Of a stretch of DNA of 64,000 nt, positions 14,538-25,236 are shown piece after piece; the first letter of the stretch is position 1; the number at the start of each line of letters is the position of its first letter. The notes below the pieces were generated by a model. It saw only the letters and a list, made by a program, of their open reading frames with translations, searched no databases and was not told the DNA's origin. The DNA comes from Niabella sp. (lineage in GTDB: Bacteria; Bacteroidota; Bacteroidia; Chitinophagales; Chitinophagaceae): assembly GCA_027493055.1 (NCBI GenBank), contig JAPUDO010000046.1, forward strand, positions 1 to 64,000, in the 5' to 3' direction. A program made the position numbers and the translations under genes.

Positions 14538-16844
14538 TTAATATCCCCTCTTAAGGGTATATGCTTCTAACAGCGCTTTTTTATTTGGCATATTTTCGAT
14601 ATTAGCAATATCCATATCACCAAAAACATCTTTAAACAATACCATGGGCTCTATAAAATTATATGCCTGCCATGGCAGGTAATAGCCTACGCTACGTCCT
14701 CTATGTGGTATAAGGTTCATCGCTTCCACAGCAATACCCGGATCACCATAGCCCGAAATAGGCTGGGAGCGATCCCAATTCACAGCCTGTTTCGTATTAT
14801 TTAAACAAAGCCGGGCAGTATTCAAAAAAATCACATCATTAGAATATAAATACACACGATAAAAGGCAAAGGCATCAATCGCCGCATACGTATCACATCC
14901 ATTACCTGCGGAGGCAATAATACTTAACCCCGTTGTGCCTCTATTTTTTGGATAAGTAGCCATTCCTTCATCCGGCGGAATAGGAACATTCCAGGAATAA
15001 ATCCAGGTTTGATAGTAATAGGCTGCCTGAAGCGCTGCGTTCATCCATTTGGAATCTTTTGTTAAATCATACAAAGCAAGATAGGCTCTCAGTGCCATAG
15101 AAGCCGCTTCTTTATCAGGAACATTCGGATTATCCGGAGTACCTCCTATATATTTGAAATTGATGTAAGAATCGTTGTACAAAAAGTTGCCGGCATTTAA
15201 TGCAGCCTGTTTGTAAAAGTTATTATCGGTTGCAAAAAACAATTCAACCAGAAAAGGAATGATATGTGATGTATTGGTTTTTTCAGAATTGCTTACCATA
15301 TTGGTTGTAAAATTTACAGATCTTGGAAAAGAACCATCGCTGTTCTGCTTTATTAAAACCCAGTCAGCAGCCGTTTTACAAAACTGCAGCCAGTTATCTT
15401 TATTAATCCCATTCTTTTTTTCAAATTTCCAGGCCCAGAGCATGCCCAACATACCATCGCCTAATACCCGCATAAAGGTTTCATAACCTGTTCTCCACGT
15501 TTGCGGAGCAGGGTCGTACCAGGTTCTGACAGCTCCATTAGCGTTAAGGGCATTAGCAGCCCACCAATCCACAATCTGTTCTCCTTTTAACCTTAGCTGA
15601 TCATCGCCTTTTATAAATCCTTCACGTATCAGCAAAGAAGCATTAGGTAGCTGCTGGCCGACAAAGCCCATATTCCAGTTATAATCTGCATCGGCAGCAG
15701 TACCATTTACCTGGATGCGGAAAGGGAAACCCGCAGAGTTATTAATAGTTTTCCAATACCTGTTCAGTAAATTTATCTGATCATTATATACTGTTGTTAA
15801 ATTACAATTATAGATGGGTGGATTTGCCAGCGCATAATACCTGCTCCAGGTATTTTTTAAAGCACTCATGTAATCCTGTTCATGGGTGAGGCTAAAAGCC
15901 ATTTTATAATGTTGCTCAAAATTATTTGTTACAGGATGGCTTCTGTAGGCCCACCGGTTATTCTGGGTTGCCATTCCAAATATACCTGTTCGCTCTCCTT
16001 CTGAACCGGGGTAAGTAACACCAATTAAGGGCCGGGTTTTATTTTGCATACCCACTGATGCAAATTTCATTCTGCCATCAATAACGCGCGAAAGGCCATC
16101 TTCCTCTGAAAACGTAGCTCCATCAGCATCTTTGTGAAAAACAGAGAAAGTCTGACCGGTATTTCGGTCGCGTGCCATAAAAACAGGCAAAGGCAAACGG
16201 TCCTCACGAAACCAGTAAAATTCATCGGCCATACTGCTGGCAAGCGCATTTGCCGGAACATAGCTGTTTTGCTTATACCATACTGAAGGAACAAAAAAAT
16301 CATAACCAGTTATATCGGAACTGATATTCCGCTGGAAGCCTACTCTTGTTGAAAAACCTTTTTCAGTTCCGGCTTTCTCTACCTTTACATTTCTTATTAC
16401 CTCAAAGGTTCCATCTGCACCAAGTTTTTTATACACATCCAGAAAAGAGAACACGCTGCCACCCTTACCGGTAAGTATTCCTGTACACAAAACGCTATCT
16501 CCCTTTGCTGTTAAACCTGAATACATGGCATCTATCCACGTTACAGTATTATCATTGTTCACCAGCTCGGTAACCAGCGGTTTCTTCTGCTCATATACTG
16601 TGCTGCCATCCGAGCTGGATAGTACAACATAATAAGCATTTTCGCCCACCTTATTAAACGTCAAACCAGATACAGTTCCTTTAATTGAAGCAACACCCTT
16701 TATTGTATCTGTAACAGGTGTCTTGCCCGGATCGCCGGGATTGTCTGCAGGTGTTTTTTTGCAGCCTGCAAAAAAAAGCAATAAGATCAGAAACATGAGA
16801 CTAGTAAAAGTTTTAAGTTGATATATTATAATCTTTTTTATCAT
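14538..16844 (-). CDS. PUL1 lipoprotein with helical glycosidase-like domain, family unassigned
   Basis: About 768 residues. The signal ends in a lipobox, FFAGCKK, so the mature protein is anchored by a lipid at about Cys28. Residues about 60-330 are beta-rich. The second half is a series of helical hairpins with repeated aromatic motifs (YNWNMGFVGQQLPNASLLIREG, DQLRLKGEQIVDWWAANAL, QNSDGSFPR, MALRAYLALYDLTKDSKWM), the pattern of six-hairpin (alpha/alpha)6 glycosidases and lyases. I cannot place it in a numbered CAZy family. ATG 16844 is chosen over 16874 because the latter overlaps the GH2 gene and 16844 begins a normal signal peptide. Last gene of the PUL1 operon; a candidate surface enzyme for its glycan. 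Confidence 0.65.
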   Translation of the reverse strand: MIKKIIIYQLKTFTSLMFLILLLFFAGCKKTPADNPGDPGKTPVTDTIKGVASIKGTVSGLTFNKVGENAYYVVLSSSDGSTVYEQKKPLVTELVNNDNTVTWIDAMYSGLTAKGDSVLCTGILTGKGGSVFSFLDVYKKLGADGTFEVIRNVKVEKAGTEKGFSTRVGFQRNISSDITGYDFFVPSVWYKQNSYVPANALASSMADEFYWFREDRLPLPVFMARDRNTGQTFSVFHKDADGATFSEEDGLSRVIDGRMKFASVGMQNKTRPLIGVTYPGSEGERTGIFGMATQNNRWAYRSHPVTNNFEQHYKMAFSLTHEQDYMSALKNTWSRYYALANPPIYNCNLTTVYNDQINLLNRYWKTINNSAGFPFRIQVNGTAADADYNWNMGFVGQQLPNASLLIREGFIKGDDQLRLKGEQIVDWWAANALNANGAVRTWYDPAPQTWRTGYETFMRVLGDGMLGMLWAWKFEKKNGINKDNWLQFCKTAADWVLIKQNSDGSFPRSVNFTTNMVSNSEKTNTSHIIPFLVELFFATDNNFYKQAALNAGNFLYNDSYINFKYIGGTPDNPNVPDKEAASMALRAYLALYDLTKDSKWMNAALQAAYYYQTWIYSWNVPIPPDEGMATYPKNRGTTGLSIIASAGNGCDTYAAIDAFAFYRVYLYSNDVIFLNTARLCLNNTKQAVNWDRSQPISGYGDPGIAVEAMNLIPHRGRSVGYYLPWQAYNFIEPMVLFKDVFGDMDIANIENMPNKKALLEAYTLKRGY

Positions 16845-16854
16845 TACGGAAAAC

Positions 16855-18690
16855 CTATTTATAAAGTTTTTCATGGAGTGCTTTTAATGATGCCGCAGGC
16901 ATTTTCAATTGATATCGGTCATAGGTAATAATTCCATTTATTTCGGTTTCCACATCTGTAAGCTGTGTATATATGGCAGCTGAAAAACCATCTTTTTTCA
17001 ATGCTTCAATGCGATCAACCAACCGGGAATATGCACTCAGCAATTCTTTTTCTGAGGTATAGTTTGAATATCCCCACGAGTCTTTTTTCATGGTGTGATT
17101 TTTTATAGCTAAGCCCAGGCCCCCAAACTCCCCTATCACAAGGGACCTCCTATCTTCTAAAGGAAATGACTGATCTAATCTTTCTCCATAAAGATGATAA
17201 TCGCGCATTTCCCCTTCACCCCTGTCTATCCAGCCACTTGGGCCATCTACAATGCGCGTAGGATCCAGGCTTTTTGTCCAGCTTAAAATTTCATTGGTTT
17301 TAAATTGTCCCCAGCTTTCATTAAACGGAACCCATACCACAATGCTGGGATGTTTTTTTAAAGACCGGATAATTGCCGCCCACTCATTCCTGAATATCCG
17401 TTCTGATGCTTCTGTTCTCTCTACATCTTTATAATTCCTGGCCAGCCAGTCTCCTTCTATCGAATGCTCGTGATCCTTTACCGGTACAATCTCTCCATAA
17501 CCACTGGGCATATCCTGCCAAACCAAAAGGCCCAGTACATCACAATGATAATACCAGCGAGCCGGTTCTACTTTTACATGCTTCCGAACCGTATTAAATC
17601 CCATTTCTTTCATGCGTTTAATATCGCTCACTAAAGCGGCTTCCGTTGGCGCCGTATAGATCCCGTCCGGCCAATATCCCTGATCTAACGGACCATACAT
17701 AAATACAGGCTTGTTGTTTAAAAAAATCCGCTGTACACCTTTTTCATCTTTTGCAACAGCTATTTTTCTCATGCCGAAATATCCTTTAACCTGATCTACT
17801 ACTTTATTATTTCTTTTAATAGTCAGTTGCAGGTCGTAAAGATCAGGATGGTCAGGGCTCCAGAGCTTTGCACCGGGTATTGACATGGATTTTGAAAATG
17901 CAGTGCCGGAAAAAGTGGTTTGGGTAACGAGCCTGCCCAATCTTAATACTGATACAATATACTGATCGCCTGAACGTGGATTTACAATTTCCGGCTGAAC
18001 AGTTACAGTTGAATGATCTATATCAGTAACTACATTGTAGTTTTTAATATAAGTCTTTGGCACCTGCTCTATCCATACTGTTTGCCATATACCTGTTACA
18101 GATGTATAATAAATACCGGAGGGATTGGAGACCTGCTTTCCCCGGGCCTGCTCCCCTTCATCTGTAGGATCCCAGCAACTTATAACAATACTGTTCTTCC
18201 CGTTGTTTAGATAAGCAGTTATATCCTGCTCTATGGGAATATATCCACCTTCGTGCTTTACTACTATCTCTTTTCCATTAACATAGATCCGCGTTTGCCA
18301 GTCGCAGGCACCGATATGCAACAGAATATTTCTGTCTCTTCTCTTTTGAATGTTTATATTTTTTTGATACCAAAGCTTTTTTGTTTTATCAATCCTCTTT
18401 TGAACACCGGACAAATATGATTCCACCGGAAACGGCACAATAATCTCACCTTCCCATTTACCGGGAATGCCGCTATCCTCATCTGTTATAGCATATTGCC
18501 ATGCACCATTAAGATTTTGCCAGCTACTCCTGACCATTTGCGGCCTGGGATACTCATTCAGCGGTTTTGCCTTATCCGTTTTATGAGTCCAGGGCGTAGG
18601 CATATAAGCATTTACGGAAGTCTGAGCATGAACGTTTCCTAATATCAACATTCCCGCAACTATACCACTCATTAACAATTTACTCATCAC
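16855..18690 (-). CDS. GH2-family glycoside hydrolase (beta-galactosidase/glucuronidase-like)
   Basis: 611 residues with a signal peptide (cut near GNVHAQ), so probably periplasmic. Domain order: sugar-binding jelly roll (about 50-210, WYQKNINI, LHIGACDWQTRIYVNGK), immunoglobulin-like domain (about 215-305), TIM barrel (about 310-611). The acid/base is likely Glu458 in PFNESWG and the nucleophile Glu521 in VIGEFGG. GH2 enzymes remove terminal beta-linked galactose, glucuronic acid or mannose, and some remove arabinose; the sugar here cannot be told. It lies between the DUF3823 gene (15 bp) and the unassigned lipoprotein (10 bp). Confidence 0.88.
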   Translation of the reverse strand: MMSKLLMSGIVAGMLILGNVHAQTSVNAYMPTPWTHKTDKAKPLNEYPRPQMVRSSWQNLNGAWQYAITDEDSGIPGKWEGEIIVPFPVESYLSGVQKRIDKTKKLWYQKNINIQKRRDRNILLHIGACDWQTRIYVNGKEIVVKHEGGYIPIEQDITAYLNNGKNSIVISCWDPTDEGEQARGKQVSNPSGIYYTSVTGIWQTVWIEQVPKTYIKNYNVVTDIDHSTVTVQPEIVNPRSGDQYIVSVLRLGRLVTQTTFSGTAFSKSMSIPGAKLWSPDHPDLYDLQLTIKRNNKVVDQVKGYFGMRKIAVAKDEKGVQRIFLNNKPVFMYGPLDQGYWPDGIYTAPTEAALVSDIKRMKEMGFNTVRKHVKVEPARWYYHCDVLGLLVWQDMPSGYGEIVPVKDHEHSIEGDWLARNYKDVERTEASERIFRNEWAAIIRSLKKHPSIVVWVPFNESWGQFKTNEILSWTKSLDPTRIVDGPSGWIDRGEGEMRDYHLYGERLDQSFPLEDRRSLVIGEFGGLGLAIKNHTMKKDSWGYSNYTSEKELLSAYSRLVDRIEALKKDGFSAAIYTQLTDVETEINGIITYDRYQLKMPAASLKALHEKLYK

Positions 18691-18705
18691 TTGCTACTAT
18701 TTTTT

Positions 18706-19968
18706 TTATTCACTTTGAATCAGTTTCCACGAAGTAAAAGATAGCGCATTCTGCTCTCCCGTTGGGAAATTGACAGTATAACCAATGCTTAGCTGTGCAG
18801 ATGCATTTAATTCAAAAGGTATGGTTACCGCAGTGCGATTATCCACTGCATAGCAATCTGCTTTATACATAATATTAGGACTATCCCAACTCAAACTGCC
18901 TCCTGATGCAATGGCTACAAAAGCACGGTTTAAACCACCCTTCAGATCGCCTGAGTTCCATCCCCTTGCGGCAATAAGCACATATCTGCCGGCAGGCAAT
19001 GTTGTTGTTTGCCATATAGCGCCATTTAATACCGGTCCACCCCAGTTTTCAGCAGACATAAATCTTCTATCCCCCCATGCATCATACATACTTAATTGCA
19101 TCCGGTCTGTGTACAGCCAATCGTTCACAAGGAATCTTCTCCCGGGATCATTAGGCTGTGCAGCACCAAGACTGAATGGCTGCTGATAATTTTTAAGATA
19201 CTGGCTCGTTACATCATTAAACTTCAGAGGCAGCCCCGTGGCTTCGTATGTAGCCGACCAAAGAAAATAAGAGTTGGAGAGGTCTGTTTCCAGCGCTACC
19301 CTGTAAAACAGATAGTCCCTGAAATTATTAATGAATTTATTTCTATAATCTATTAAGCTAAGCTTTATTTCGACCGGCTGCGAAATATCTACTCCATTTA
19401 AGTTCTTTACAGCACTCATTCGCACACCGCTGTTCACCAGCTCTGCAGTATTAGCGAAAGCCCTTGCATTCACAAGCCTTGCACCCTCTCTTATTTTATT
19501 AATCCGAAAGCTGATAACAAGATCTGTTCCGGAGACCTTTTGTGAAACATCTGCAATCTCGAAATAAGGAACTACATTAATATTCATGGTTTGCGGACCG
19601 TTAATATTCATGTGCACTGTATCATATTGATTACCTGCATTTCTTGGCCAATCTTCAAATATAAAAGGATAAGGTGTATTTCTCATTGTTATATGGTAAG
19701 CGCCCGGAAAAAGCAGTTGCTTAAAGCTGCCGTCTTCCTTTACATGCGCCGTGATGGGACTGCCACTTTTACCAAAACCGTATTGTGTAAATTGTACAAT
19801 CTTTGAGAGGCTGCCGTCCGGCCTTCCATCAAAAAGAAACGGCTTTCCGTTATATAACAGCTGTCCTGAAAATTCAATCTCCGGCGACATATAATTATCA
19901 TATTTACAGGAAGCGAATAAAAATATAATTAAAAAAATACCGGGTATATATGCTAAGTATGTTTTCAT
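18706..19968 (-). CDS. DUF3823 surface lipoprotein of PUL1
   Basis: 420 residues with a lipoprotein signal (LIIFLFASCKYDN). After the cysteine comes a DUF3823 domain: a carboxypeptidase-regulatory-like beta sandwich that starts EIEFSGQLLYNGKPF and includes GAYHITMRNTPYPF (about residues 30-125). A second beta domain follows (about 130-230), then a third, jelly-roll-like region (about 270-420, ending in FTSWKLI). DUF3823 proteins follow SusD in many loci and are thought to be surface glycan-binding proteins. The ATG lies 11 bp after the susD stop. The extra C-terminal region makes it longer than plain DUF3823 proteins and may bind the target glycan. Confidence 0.75.
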   Translation of the reverse strand: MKTYLAYIPGIFLIIFLFASCKYDNYMSPEIEFSGQLLYNGKPFLFDGRPDGSLSKIVQFTQYGFGKSGSPITAHVKEDGSFKQLLFPGAYHITMRNTPYPFIFEDWPRNAGNQYDTVHMNINGPQTMNINVVPYFEIADVSQKVSGTDLVISFRINKIREGARLVNARAFANTAELVNSGVRMSAVKNLNGVDISQPVEIKLSLIDYRNKFINNFRDYLFYRVALETDLSNSYFLWSATYEATGLPLKFNDVTSQYLKNYQQPFSLGAAQPNDPGRRFLVNDWLYTDRMQLSMYDAWGDRRFMSAENWGGPVLNGAIWQTTTLPAGRYVLIAARGWNSGDLKGGLNRAFVAIASGGSLSWDSPNIMYKADCYAVDNRTAVTIPFELNASAQLSIGYTVNFPTGEQNALSFTSWKLIQSE

Positions 19969-19979
19969 AACAAAATCAT

Positions 19980-21911
19980 TTAATGATTGGGGTTATTTTC
20001 TAATAAAGGATTATTTCCAAGCGCGTCCCCCGGCATGGAAGGGTAATACATCGAAAGCGTAAAAACGAGAGGTGCCTTATAATTATTAAGCTTTGTACCC
20101 CTAAGCCTGAGCCTCCTGTATAAATACTTTCCATCTGATGGATCTCCGGGCCTTACAATACGGTACGGCCATAAAGCATACAGAACAGCTTCCGGGTTAG
20201 CTGTGCTTCCGTCCCAAACGGCATCAGCGATCCGCCACCTTTTAAGATCGTTGAACCGGTGGTCTTCCATGGCCAGCTCCACTGCTCTTTCATTTCTGAT
20301 CCGGTCTCTTGTCAGCTCTGCCGCAGTGATCTTAAACGAAGCGCCGCCGGCCCTTTCCCTTATTTCATTTATATAACTTAATGCATCAGTAGTATTGCCC
20401 ATTTCAAAAGCAGCTTCAGCAGCATTCAGCAACATTTCACCATATCTGAATATAATATAGGGAACATTGCTTTTGCCCGTGGCTTCACTTCCGTTGGTGG
20501 GGTCTACATATTTCCTTAAAAGAAACCCGCTATGCGAACAATAAAAACTGGTAAGATGCGGTCCATCTACACCTGTCATCTGAACACCTTCATACAATCC
20601 GGATGCAGCCGTTGCATTTTCTATCAGGTTTACCTGCCTGAAACTATACCCCGATCCGCTCCATACAGCCAGCCCTGCCTGAAGCTGAACTGCTGTATTA
20701 CGGAAATAACTGCCCGGTGTAAGAATAGTTCCAAACAGTCTGGGATCTCTTCCTGAGAATATATCCCCAATATTATTGTAGATGGTATAATTAAGGTTAG
20801 AAGTGGTAGCATCCATTTCCTCAACAGTCTCATTACTGTTGTTTGTTTTAAAAGGAGCGTTGAGGCGTGATGCAGTCAGCTCAAATTTTTCTACAATATT
20901 CAGGGTAGGGTTTAACTGGCTGCCTGAATTTGCTACAGTCCGTAAAGAACGGGGAATAGCTCTTTGCGTAAAGGTGTTCTGAAAGTTAATACCATCATAG
21001 TCCTTTACAAATATTACTTCGGAATTGTCGGCATCCTTTTTCAGAAAAATATTTGCAAAATTATTATCGTAACCAGAGGCAATATCTTTTGCATACAATG
21101 TATAACCCAGCGCTTTAATTGCATTAAAAGCATCTATACATTTTTGAAAATAACCGTTTGCCATTGAAGCGGGTATCCCTGTAGCACCGCTTTGCAACAA
21201 CAGGTTTTTTGTTATATTCAGTTGCTCGTTTTTTGCTATAGTACCGGCATATAACATAGCACGGCATTTAAGGGCCAAAGCGGCTCCGGTAGTAGCCCTG
21301 TTCTTCGCATAGCCGGCAGGACTTTTTATATTCAGATCCTCTGCTATTTCATCAATTTCCCTGGCAATGAAATCATACACTTCATATTCCTTGTTCCTGG
21401 GTTTGGCAAGCTCTAGCGGATCGCTATCAGGATAGTCATACACTTCTGTAATAACCGGTACGCCGCCCATACGTGAGACCATAATAAAGTAAACCATCGC
21501 GCGCATGAACCGCGCCTCAGCAATAAAATACTTTTTTTGACCAGCTGTTATATTAGGTGAGTTGTATTTATTCAAATTCACTATATGCAGGTTTATCCTG
21601 CGTATGGTAGCATAATCATAGTATGTGCGATAGCCGCCGCCTGGATTACCATCTGCAAAGCCAAATTCACTGTTATTATACAGCTCATCAAACCTGCACA
21701 TATCATAGGAATTGGCATCGGTTGCGAAGTCCTGCTCAAACCTTAGTGAAGCATACAAATTTGCCGCAATACCATTAATAGCATCTACAGAAGAATAAGC
21801 GTCTTCCTCATTAATGATATTGGTAGGCTTTTGATCTAAATAATCTTTCCTGCACGATGCGAACGATGCGAGAAGAATTAAGTTAACAATTATAATATAA
21901 ATATGTTTCAT
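19980..21911 (-). CDS. SusD/RagB-family glycan-binding lipoprotein (PUL1)
   Basis: 643 residues with a lipoprotein signal (LILLASFASCRKDYLDQKPTN; the LDQKPT after the Cys is typical). The TPR-like N-terminal helices, including AEARFMRAMVYFIMVSRMGGVPVI (about 130-155), and the C-terminal NEIRERAGG / RNERAVELAMEDHRFNDLKRW motifs are diagnostic of SusD. It forms the lid on the neighbouring SusC porin and delivers oligosaccharides to it at the outer membrane. It follows susC by 11 bp. Confidence 0.93.
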   Translation of the reverse strand: MKHIYIIIVNLILLASFASCRKDYLDQKPTNIINEEDAYSSVDAINGIAANLYASLRFEQDFATDANSYDMCRFDELYNNSEFGFADGNPGGGYRTYYDYATIRRINLHIVNLNKYNSPNITAGQKKYFIAEARFMRAMVYFIMVSRMGGVPVITEVYDYPDSDPLELAKPRNKEYEVYDFIAREIDEIAEDLNIKSPAGYAKNRATTGAALALKCRAMLYAGTIAKNEQLNITKNLLLQSGATGIPASMANGYFQKCIDAFNAIKALGYTLYAKDIASGYDNNFANIFLKKDADNSEVIFVKDYDGINFQNTFTQRAIPRSLRTVANSGSQLNPTLNIVEKFELTASRLNAPFKTNNSNETVEEMDATTSNLNYTIYNNIGDIFSGRDPRLFGTILTPGSYFRNTAVQLQAGLAVWSGSGYSFRQVNLIENATAASGLYEGVQMTGVDGPHLTSFYCSHSGFLLRKYVDPTNGSEATGKSNVPYIIFRYGEMLLNAAEAAFEMGNTTDALSYINEIRERAGGASFKITAAELTRDRIRNERAVELAMEDHRFNDLKRWRIADAVWDGSTANPEAVLYALWPYRIVRPGDPSDGKYLYRRLRLRGTKLNNYKAPLVFTLSMYYPSMPGDALGNNPLLENNPNH

Positions 21912-21922
21912 TGCTTATTAAT

Positions 21923-24900
21923 TTAAAAAGTTAGCTGCAGGCCAATAGTAATTACTCTGTGTTGCGGATAGTCTTTTCCATCTGCTCTTGTAATCTCCGG
22001 ATCAAACCCAAGTTTACTCAGGTTATCAATGGAGAAGAGGTTGGTTCCCTGCGCATAAATACGCGCCCTGCTGATGTGCCCCTTGCGTGTAAATGAGCCC
22101 GGAAGCGTATAACCCAGCATAAGATTTCTCAACCTTACATAGTTAACATTATAGACATAAAAAGTATTCCACCACCTGGTTGAAGCAGTACCTACCGAAG
22201 GGAATGTACCGGCAACCCAGGGGCTTTGGGGATCCAGTATATCTTCGTGACGCCATACATCTATATTATTAAAATAATACCCGTTATGACTTCTATCAGT
22301 ACCCCATTTTAGTAACCAGTCCATTACAAAAGTGTTCATAAAGCCGCCTGCAAAATCCACTGCAAAATCAATTCCTTTATATTGGAACCCCAGGTTTAAG
22401 CCACCCGTAAGCAAGGGAAGCTTATTTCCATAGGCATCATCCCAGGGCCAGGAAGCCCCTGCATATCCTAACGGTCTCAGATCATAATCGTTAATGATGC
22501 CATCGCCGTTCTGGTCTTTAAAGATGAGATCTCCAGGTTTTGTATTTGCATTGTTAGACCCATCTATATCAACAGGATACCTGTCTATTTCATTCTGTGT
22601 TTTAAAAACACCTATCACCTCCCACATCCACATTTCCGAGCTGCCGAAAACATTAGACCATCTATCCTTCTGTCCGTACCGGTATTGATCCCAGGAGTTA
22701 AAGAACTTCTCACCATACCTTGCCCCGAATTTTTGTCGCGCTAATGTTGCGTTCAGGCCAACAGTATATTTAAAATCCCTGGAATAATCAGTCCATATAA
22801 GGCTTCCGTCAAGCCCAACAGTCTGGTCGGCATCCAGGTTTTGAGGCAACACTGTTAATCCTGTTTCTACCGGTATCAGCGTGCTATTAGGAATTACAGG
22901 AATTCCGGAGCGACTTCTTTTAAATGCATTGGCTTCAAAAGTAAGCCTGTTATTAAAGAACCCTAAATCAATACCGATGTTTGTCATTTTAGAGGTCATC
23001 CAGGAAAGTGTTGTTACCGGCAGCCCTTTATAGGAAATACCAGGAATCTTTTGCCCGGTTACTGCAGTTCCGGGGAAAGGAGCTATAAGCGTTGAAGCTG
23101 TATTATAATTATAGCCAGGCAGATAAGCAAAATCAGGATAATAGCCCAGGTTATCATCCCCCAGCTCACCATAGGAGAACCTGATTTTTGCATTAGAAAG
23201 AAAACCGGACAATGCAGAATTAGTAACAAAGCCTTCTCTGGCAATATTCCAGGCAACCTGAACAGAGGGAAAGAACCCCCAGCGCTTGTCTTCTGGAAAC
23301 TTCCAGGAGCCATCGTAACGCCCCAGTGCGCTTACAATATATTTTTGCCTGTATTCATATCCCAGGCGGAAGATATAACTCAGCCTGGTAAACGTTGTTT
23401 TGGAATCACCCACTGTATTCTTCGGATCGGTATTTAACAACTGAATCAGATCACTGTTAATAGGATTTTGCTGAACATTTAATCCCTTATAATCATTCCG
23501 GAGCGATTCAATGCCCACTACCCCTGAGAAATGATGATCCCGGTTGATAATACTATCATAATTTAATGTAAGCTGTGTGAGCTGGTCAATTCCTGTACCT
23601 CTTGCTTTAAAATTATAAGTGTTTCCTGCAGCAGTTTTATCATAAGCCACAATATAGGAGTCAGTATTCTTATTATAAGTGTACTCGCGCCATCCTTTTT
23701 CAAAATTATCAACCACATTATTTTTAAAGTTCAATGAATAAAGGCCTTTCAGATTTAGTCCTTTTATCAGCTTCAATTCTCCGGTCCAATCCGTTTGGAG
23801 CACATACCAGTCATTAGTATAAGTCCCTGCAATGTCATTTGTAATTGCTGCCATATTTTGCCCGAATCTTGAAGGAACAGCATTCAGATATTGAGAATTA
23901 TCGTTGGCATAGGGCCTGTAAACCGGCGGTAGTTCAAAAAGGTTCACGCGTGCGGCCTCATAGTCGTCTGATCCTGGCATACCCGGGTTGCTTCTATTTT
24001 CCATGCGCCCCATTAACTTAACACCCAGCTTTAACCGGTTCGACACTTTTGCATCTACTCTTGATGTAATATTATATCTTTTGAATTTATAGTCATCAAA
24101 AACAGCATCCTGGTTAACAGCGCCAAAAGATAAATAATAAGCAACCTTTTCGGAGCCTCCATTCACACTAAGATTCCTGTAAAATAGTGGTGCGGCATTG
24201 TTTACATACTCTTTTTTCCAGTCAAAGCCACGATAGTCCCGGCCGGTTTCCGGATCATAAAAGCCCTGCCTCCATAACTCCAGCATTTTTTGATCTTCTT
24301 CCGGAGTGCCTGTATATACACCATTGTTAACGTCCTTCATCAGGTTGGCATACTGCCATTCATAAGGAGTTAAAAACCGGGGATAGCGAAACCATTGCTG
24401 CCAGCCATAATAAGCATCCAGAGAAACCGTTGGCTTACTTCCAAACTTACCGCCTTTAGTTGTTACCAGTATCACGCCATTAGCTGCTTTAATACCATAA
24501 ATGGCGGCTGCACCATCTTTTAAAATACTGATTGACTCTATGTCATTAACATTAATATTATTAAATGTTCCTCCATCTGACATTACACCATCAATTACAT
24601 AAAGCGGCGTTCCCATGCTCCTGATCTGGATGTTGGCCGCAGAGCCGGGCACTCCTGACGCCTGCCGGTAGGTAATACCTGCAGCCTTACCCACAAGCGC
24701 TCCGGCAGTAGTAGTAGAAGTAGTACGCGCCAGGTCCTCCGCATTAATAGTACTTACAGCTGCAGCAATATTTCCTTTTTTTTGCGTTGCGTATCCTATA
24801 ACTACCACTTCATTCAGACTATTGGCAACTACTGAAAGAGATACATTCAACACATCATCATCCGGGGGAACCGGCAGTTCTTTCGACTCATATCCTATAG

Positions 24901-25159
24901 CTGAAAATGATAACATTGATCCGTTTGGTACAGAAAGGGAATAACTGCCATCAGGCCGGCTTACCGTGCCGTTACCTGGGTTACCAGTTTCAGTTATACT
25001 AACATTTTCAATGGCGTTACCGGCATTATCTTTAACAGTTCCGCTAATAATTTTTTGTGAAAAACAAACAGACTGAAAAAGAATAATCCCGATAGCTGTT
25101 AAAATCAACTGGTAATACCGGGAACGAGAACCCCCATGTAATAAAGATTTTTTGAACAT
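21923..25159 (-). CDS. SusC/RagA-family TonB-dependent outer-membrane transporter (PUL1)
   Basis: 1078 residues. After a signal peptide (ending near SVCFSQ) comes a carboxypeptidase-regulatory-like domain (about 38-115, starting ISGTVKDNAGNAIENVSI). Then follow the plug with the SusC signature TPLYVIDGVMSDGG and SISILKDGAAAIYGIKAANGVILVTTKGG (about 185-235), and a long beta barrel ending in an aromatic residue (GLQLTF). It imports oligosaccharides through the outer membrane, powered by TonB. First gene of the PUL1 operon; the 159-bp gap to the divergent sensor gene contains a 14-bp direct repeat likely to be the regulator site. Confidence 0.95.
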   Translation of the reverse strand: MFKKSLLHGGSRSRYYQLILTAIGIILFQSVCFSQKIISGTVKDNAGNAIENVSITETGNPGNGTVSRPDGSYSLSVPNGSMLSFSAIGYESKELPVPPDDDVLNVSLSVVANSLNEVVVIGYATQKKGNIAAAVSTINAEDLARTTSTTTAGALVGKAAGITYRQASGVPGSAANIQIRSMGTPLYVIDGVMSDGGTFNNINVNDIESISILKDGAAAIYGIKAANGVILVTTKGGKFGSKPTVSLDAYYGWQQWFRYPRFLTPYEWQYANLMKDVNNGVYTGTPEEDQKMLELWRQGFYDPETGRDYRGFDWKKEYVNNAAPLFYRNLSVNGGSEKVAYYLSFGAVNQDAVFDDYKFKRYNITSRVDAKVSNRLKLGVKLMGRMENRSNPGMPGSDDYEAARVNLFELPPVYRPYANDNSQYLNAVPSRFGQNMAAITNDIAGTYTNDWYVLQTDWTGELKLIKGLNLKGLYSLNFKNNVVDNFEKGWREYTYNKNTDSYIVAYDKTAAGNTYNFKARGTGIDQLTQLTLNYDSIINRDHHFSGVVGIESLRNDYKGLNVQQNPINSDLIQLLNTDPKNTVGDSKTTFTRLSYIFRLGYEYRQKYIVSALGRYDGSWKFPEDKRWGFFPSVQVAWNIAREGFVTNSALSGFLSNAKIRFSYGELGDDNLGYYPDFAYLPGYNYNTASTLIAPFPGTAVTGQKIPGISYKGLPVTTLSWMTSKMTNIGIDLGFFNNRLTFEANAFKRSRSGIPVIPNSTLIPVETGLTVLPQNLDADQTVGLDGSLIWTDYSRDFKYTVGLNATLARQKFGARYGEKFFNSWDQYRYGQKDRWSNVFGSSEMWMWEVIGVFKTQNEIDRYPVDIDGSNNANTKPGDLIFKDQNGDGIINDYDLRPLGYAGASWPWDDAYGNKLPLLTGGLNLGFQYKGIDFAVDFAGGFMNTFVMDWLLKWGTDRSHNGYYFNNIDVWRHEDILDPQSPWVAGTFPSVGTASTRWWNTFYVYNVNYVRLRNLMLGYTLPGSFTRKGHISRARIYAQGTNLFSIDNLSKLGFDPEITRADGKDYPQHRVITIGLQLTF

Positions 25160-25236
25160 AGCATCCGTTTAATTTTTTATATAGCAATTGCGAGTAATCT
25201 TTTCAAAATTCCAATTCCTCCGGTATAGTATGGCTT

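Noticed and set aside
23083-23313. Minus-strand open frame within susC
   Set aside because: Lies fully inside the susC barrel in another frame and has no recognisable domain.
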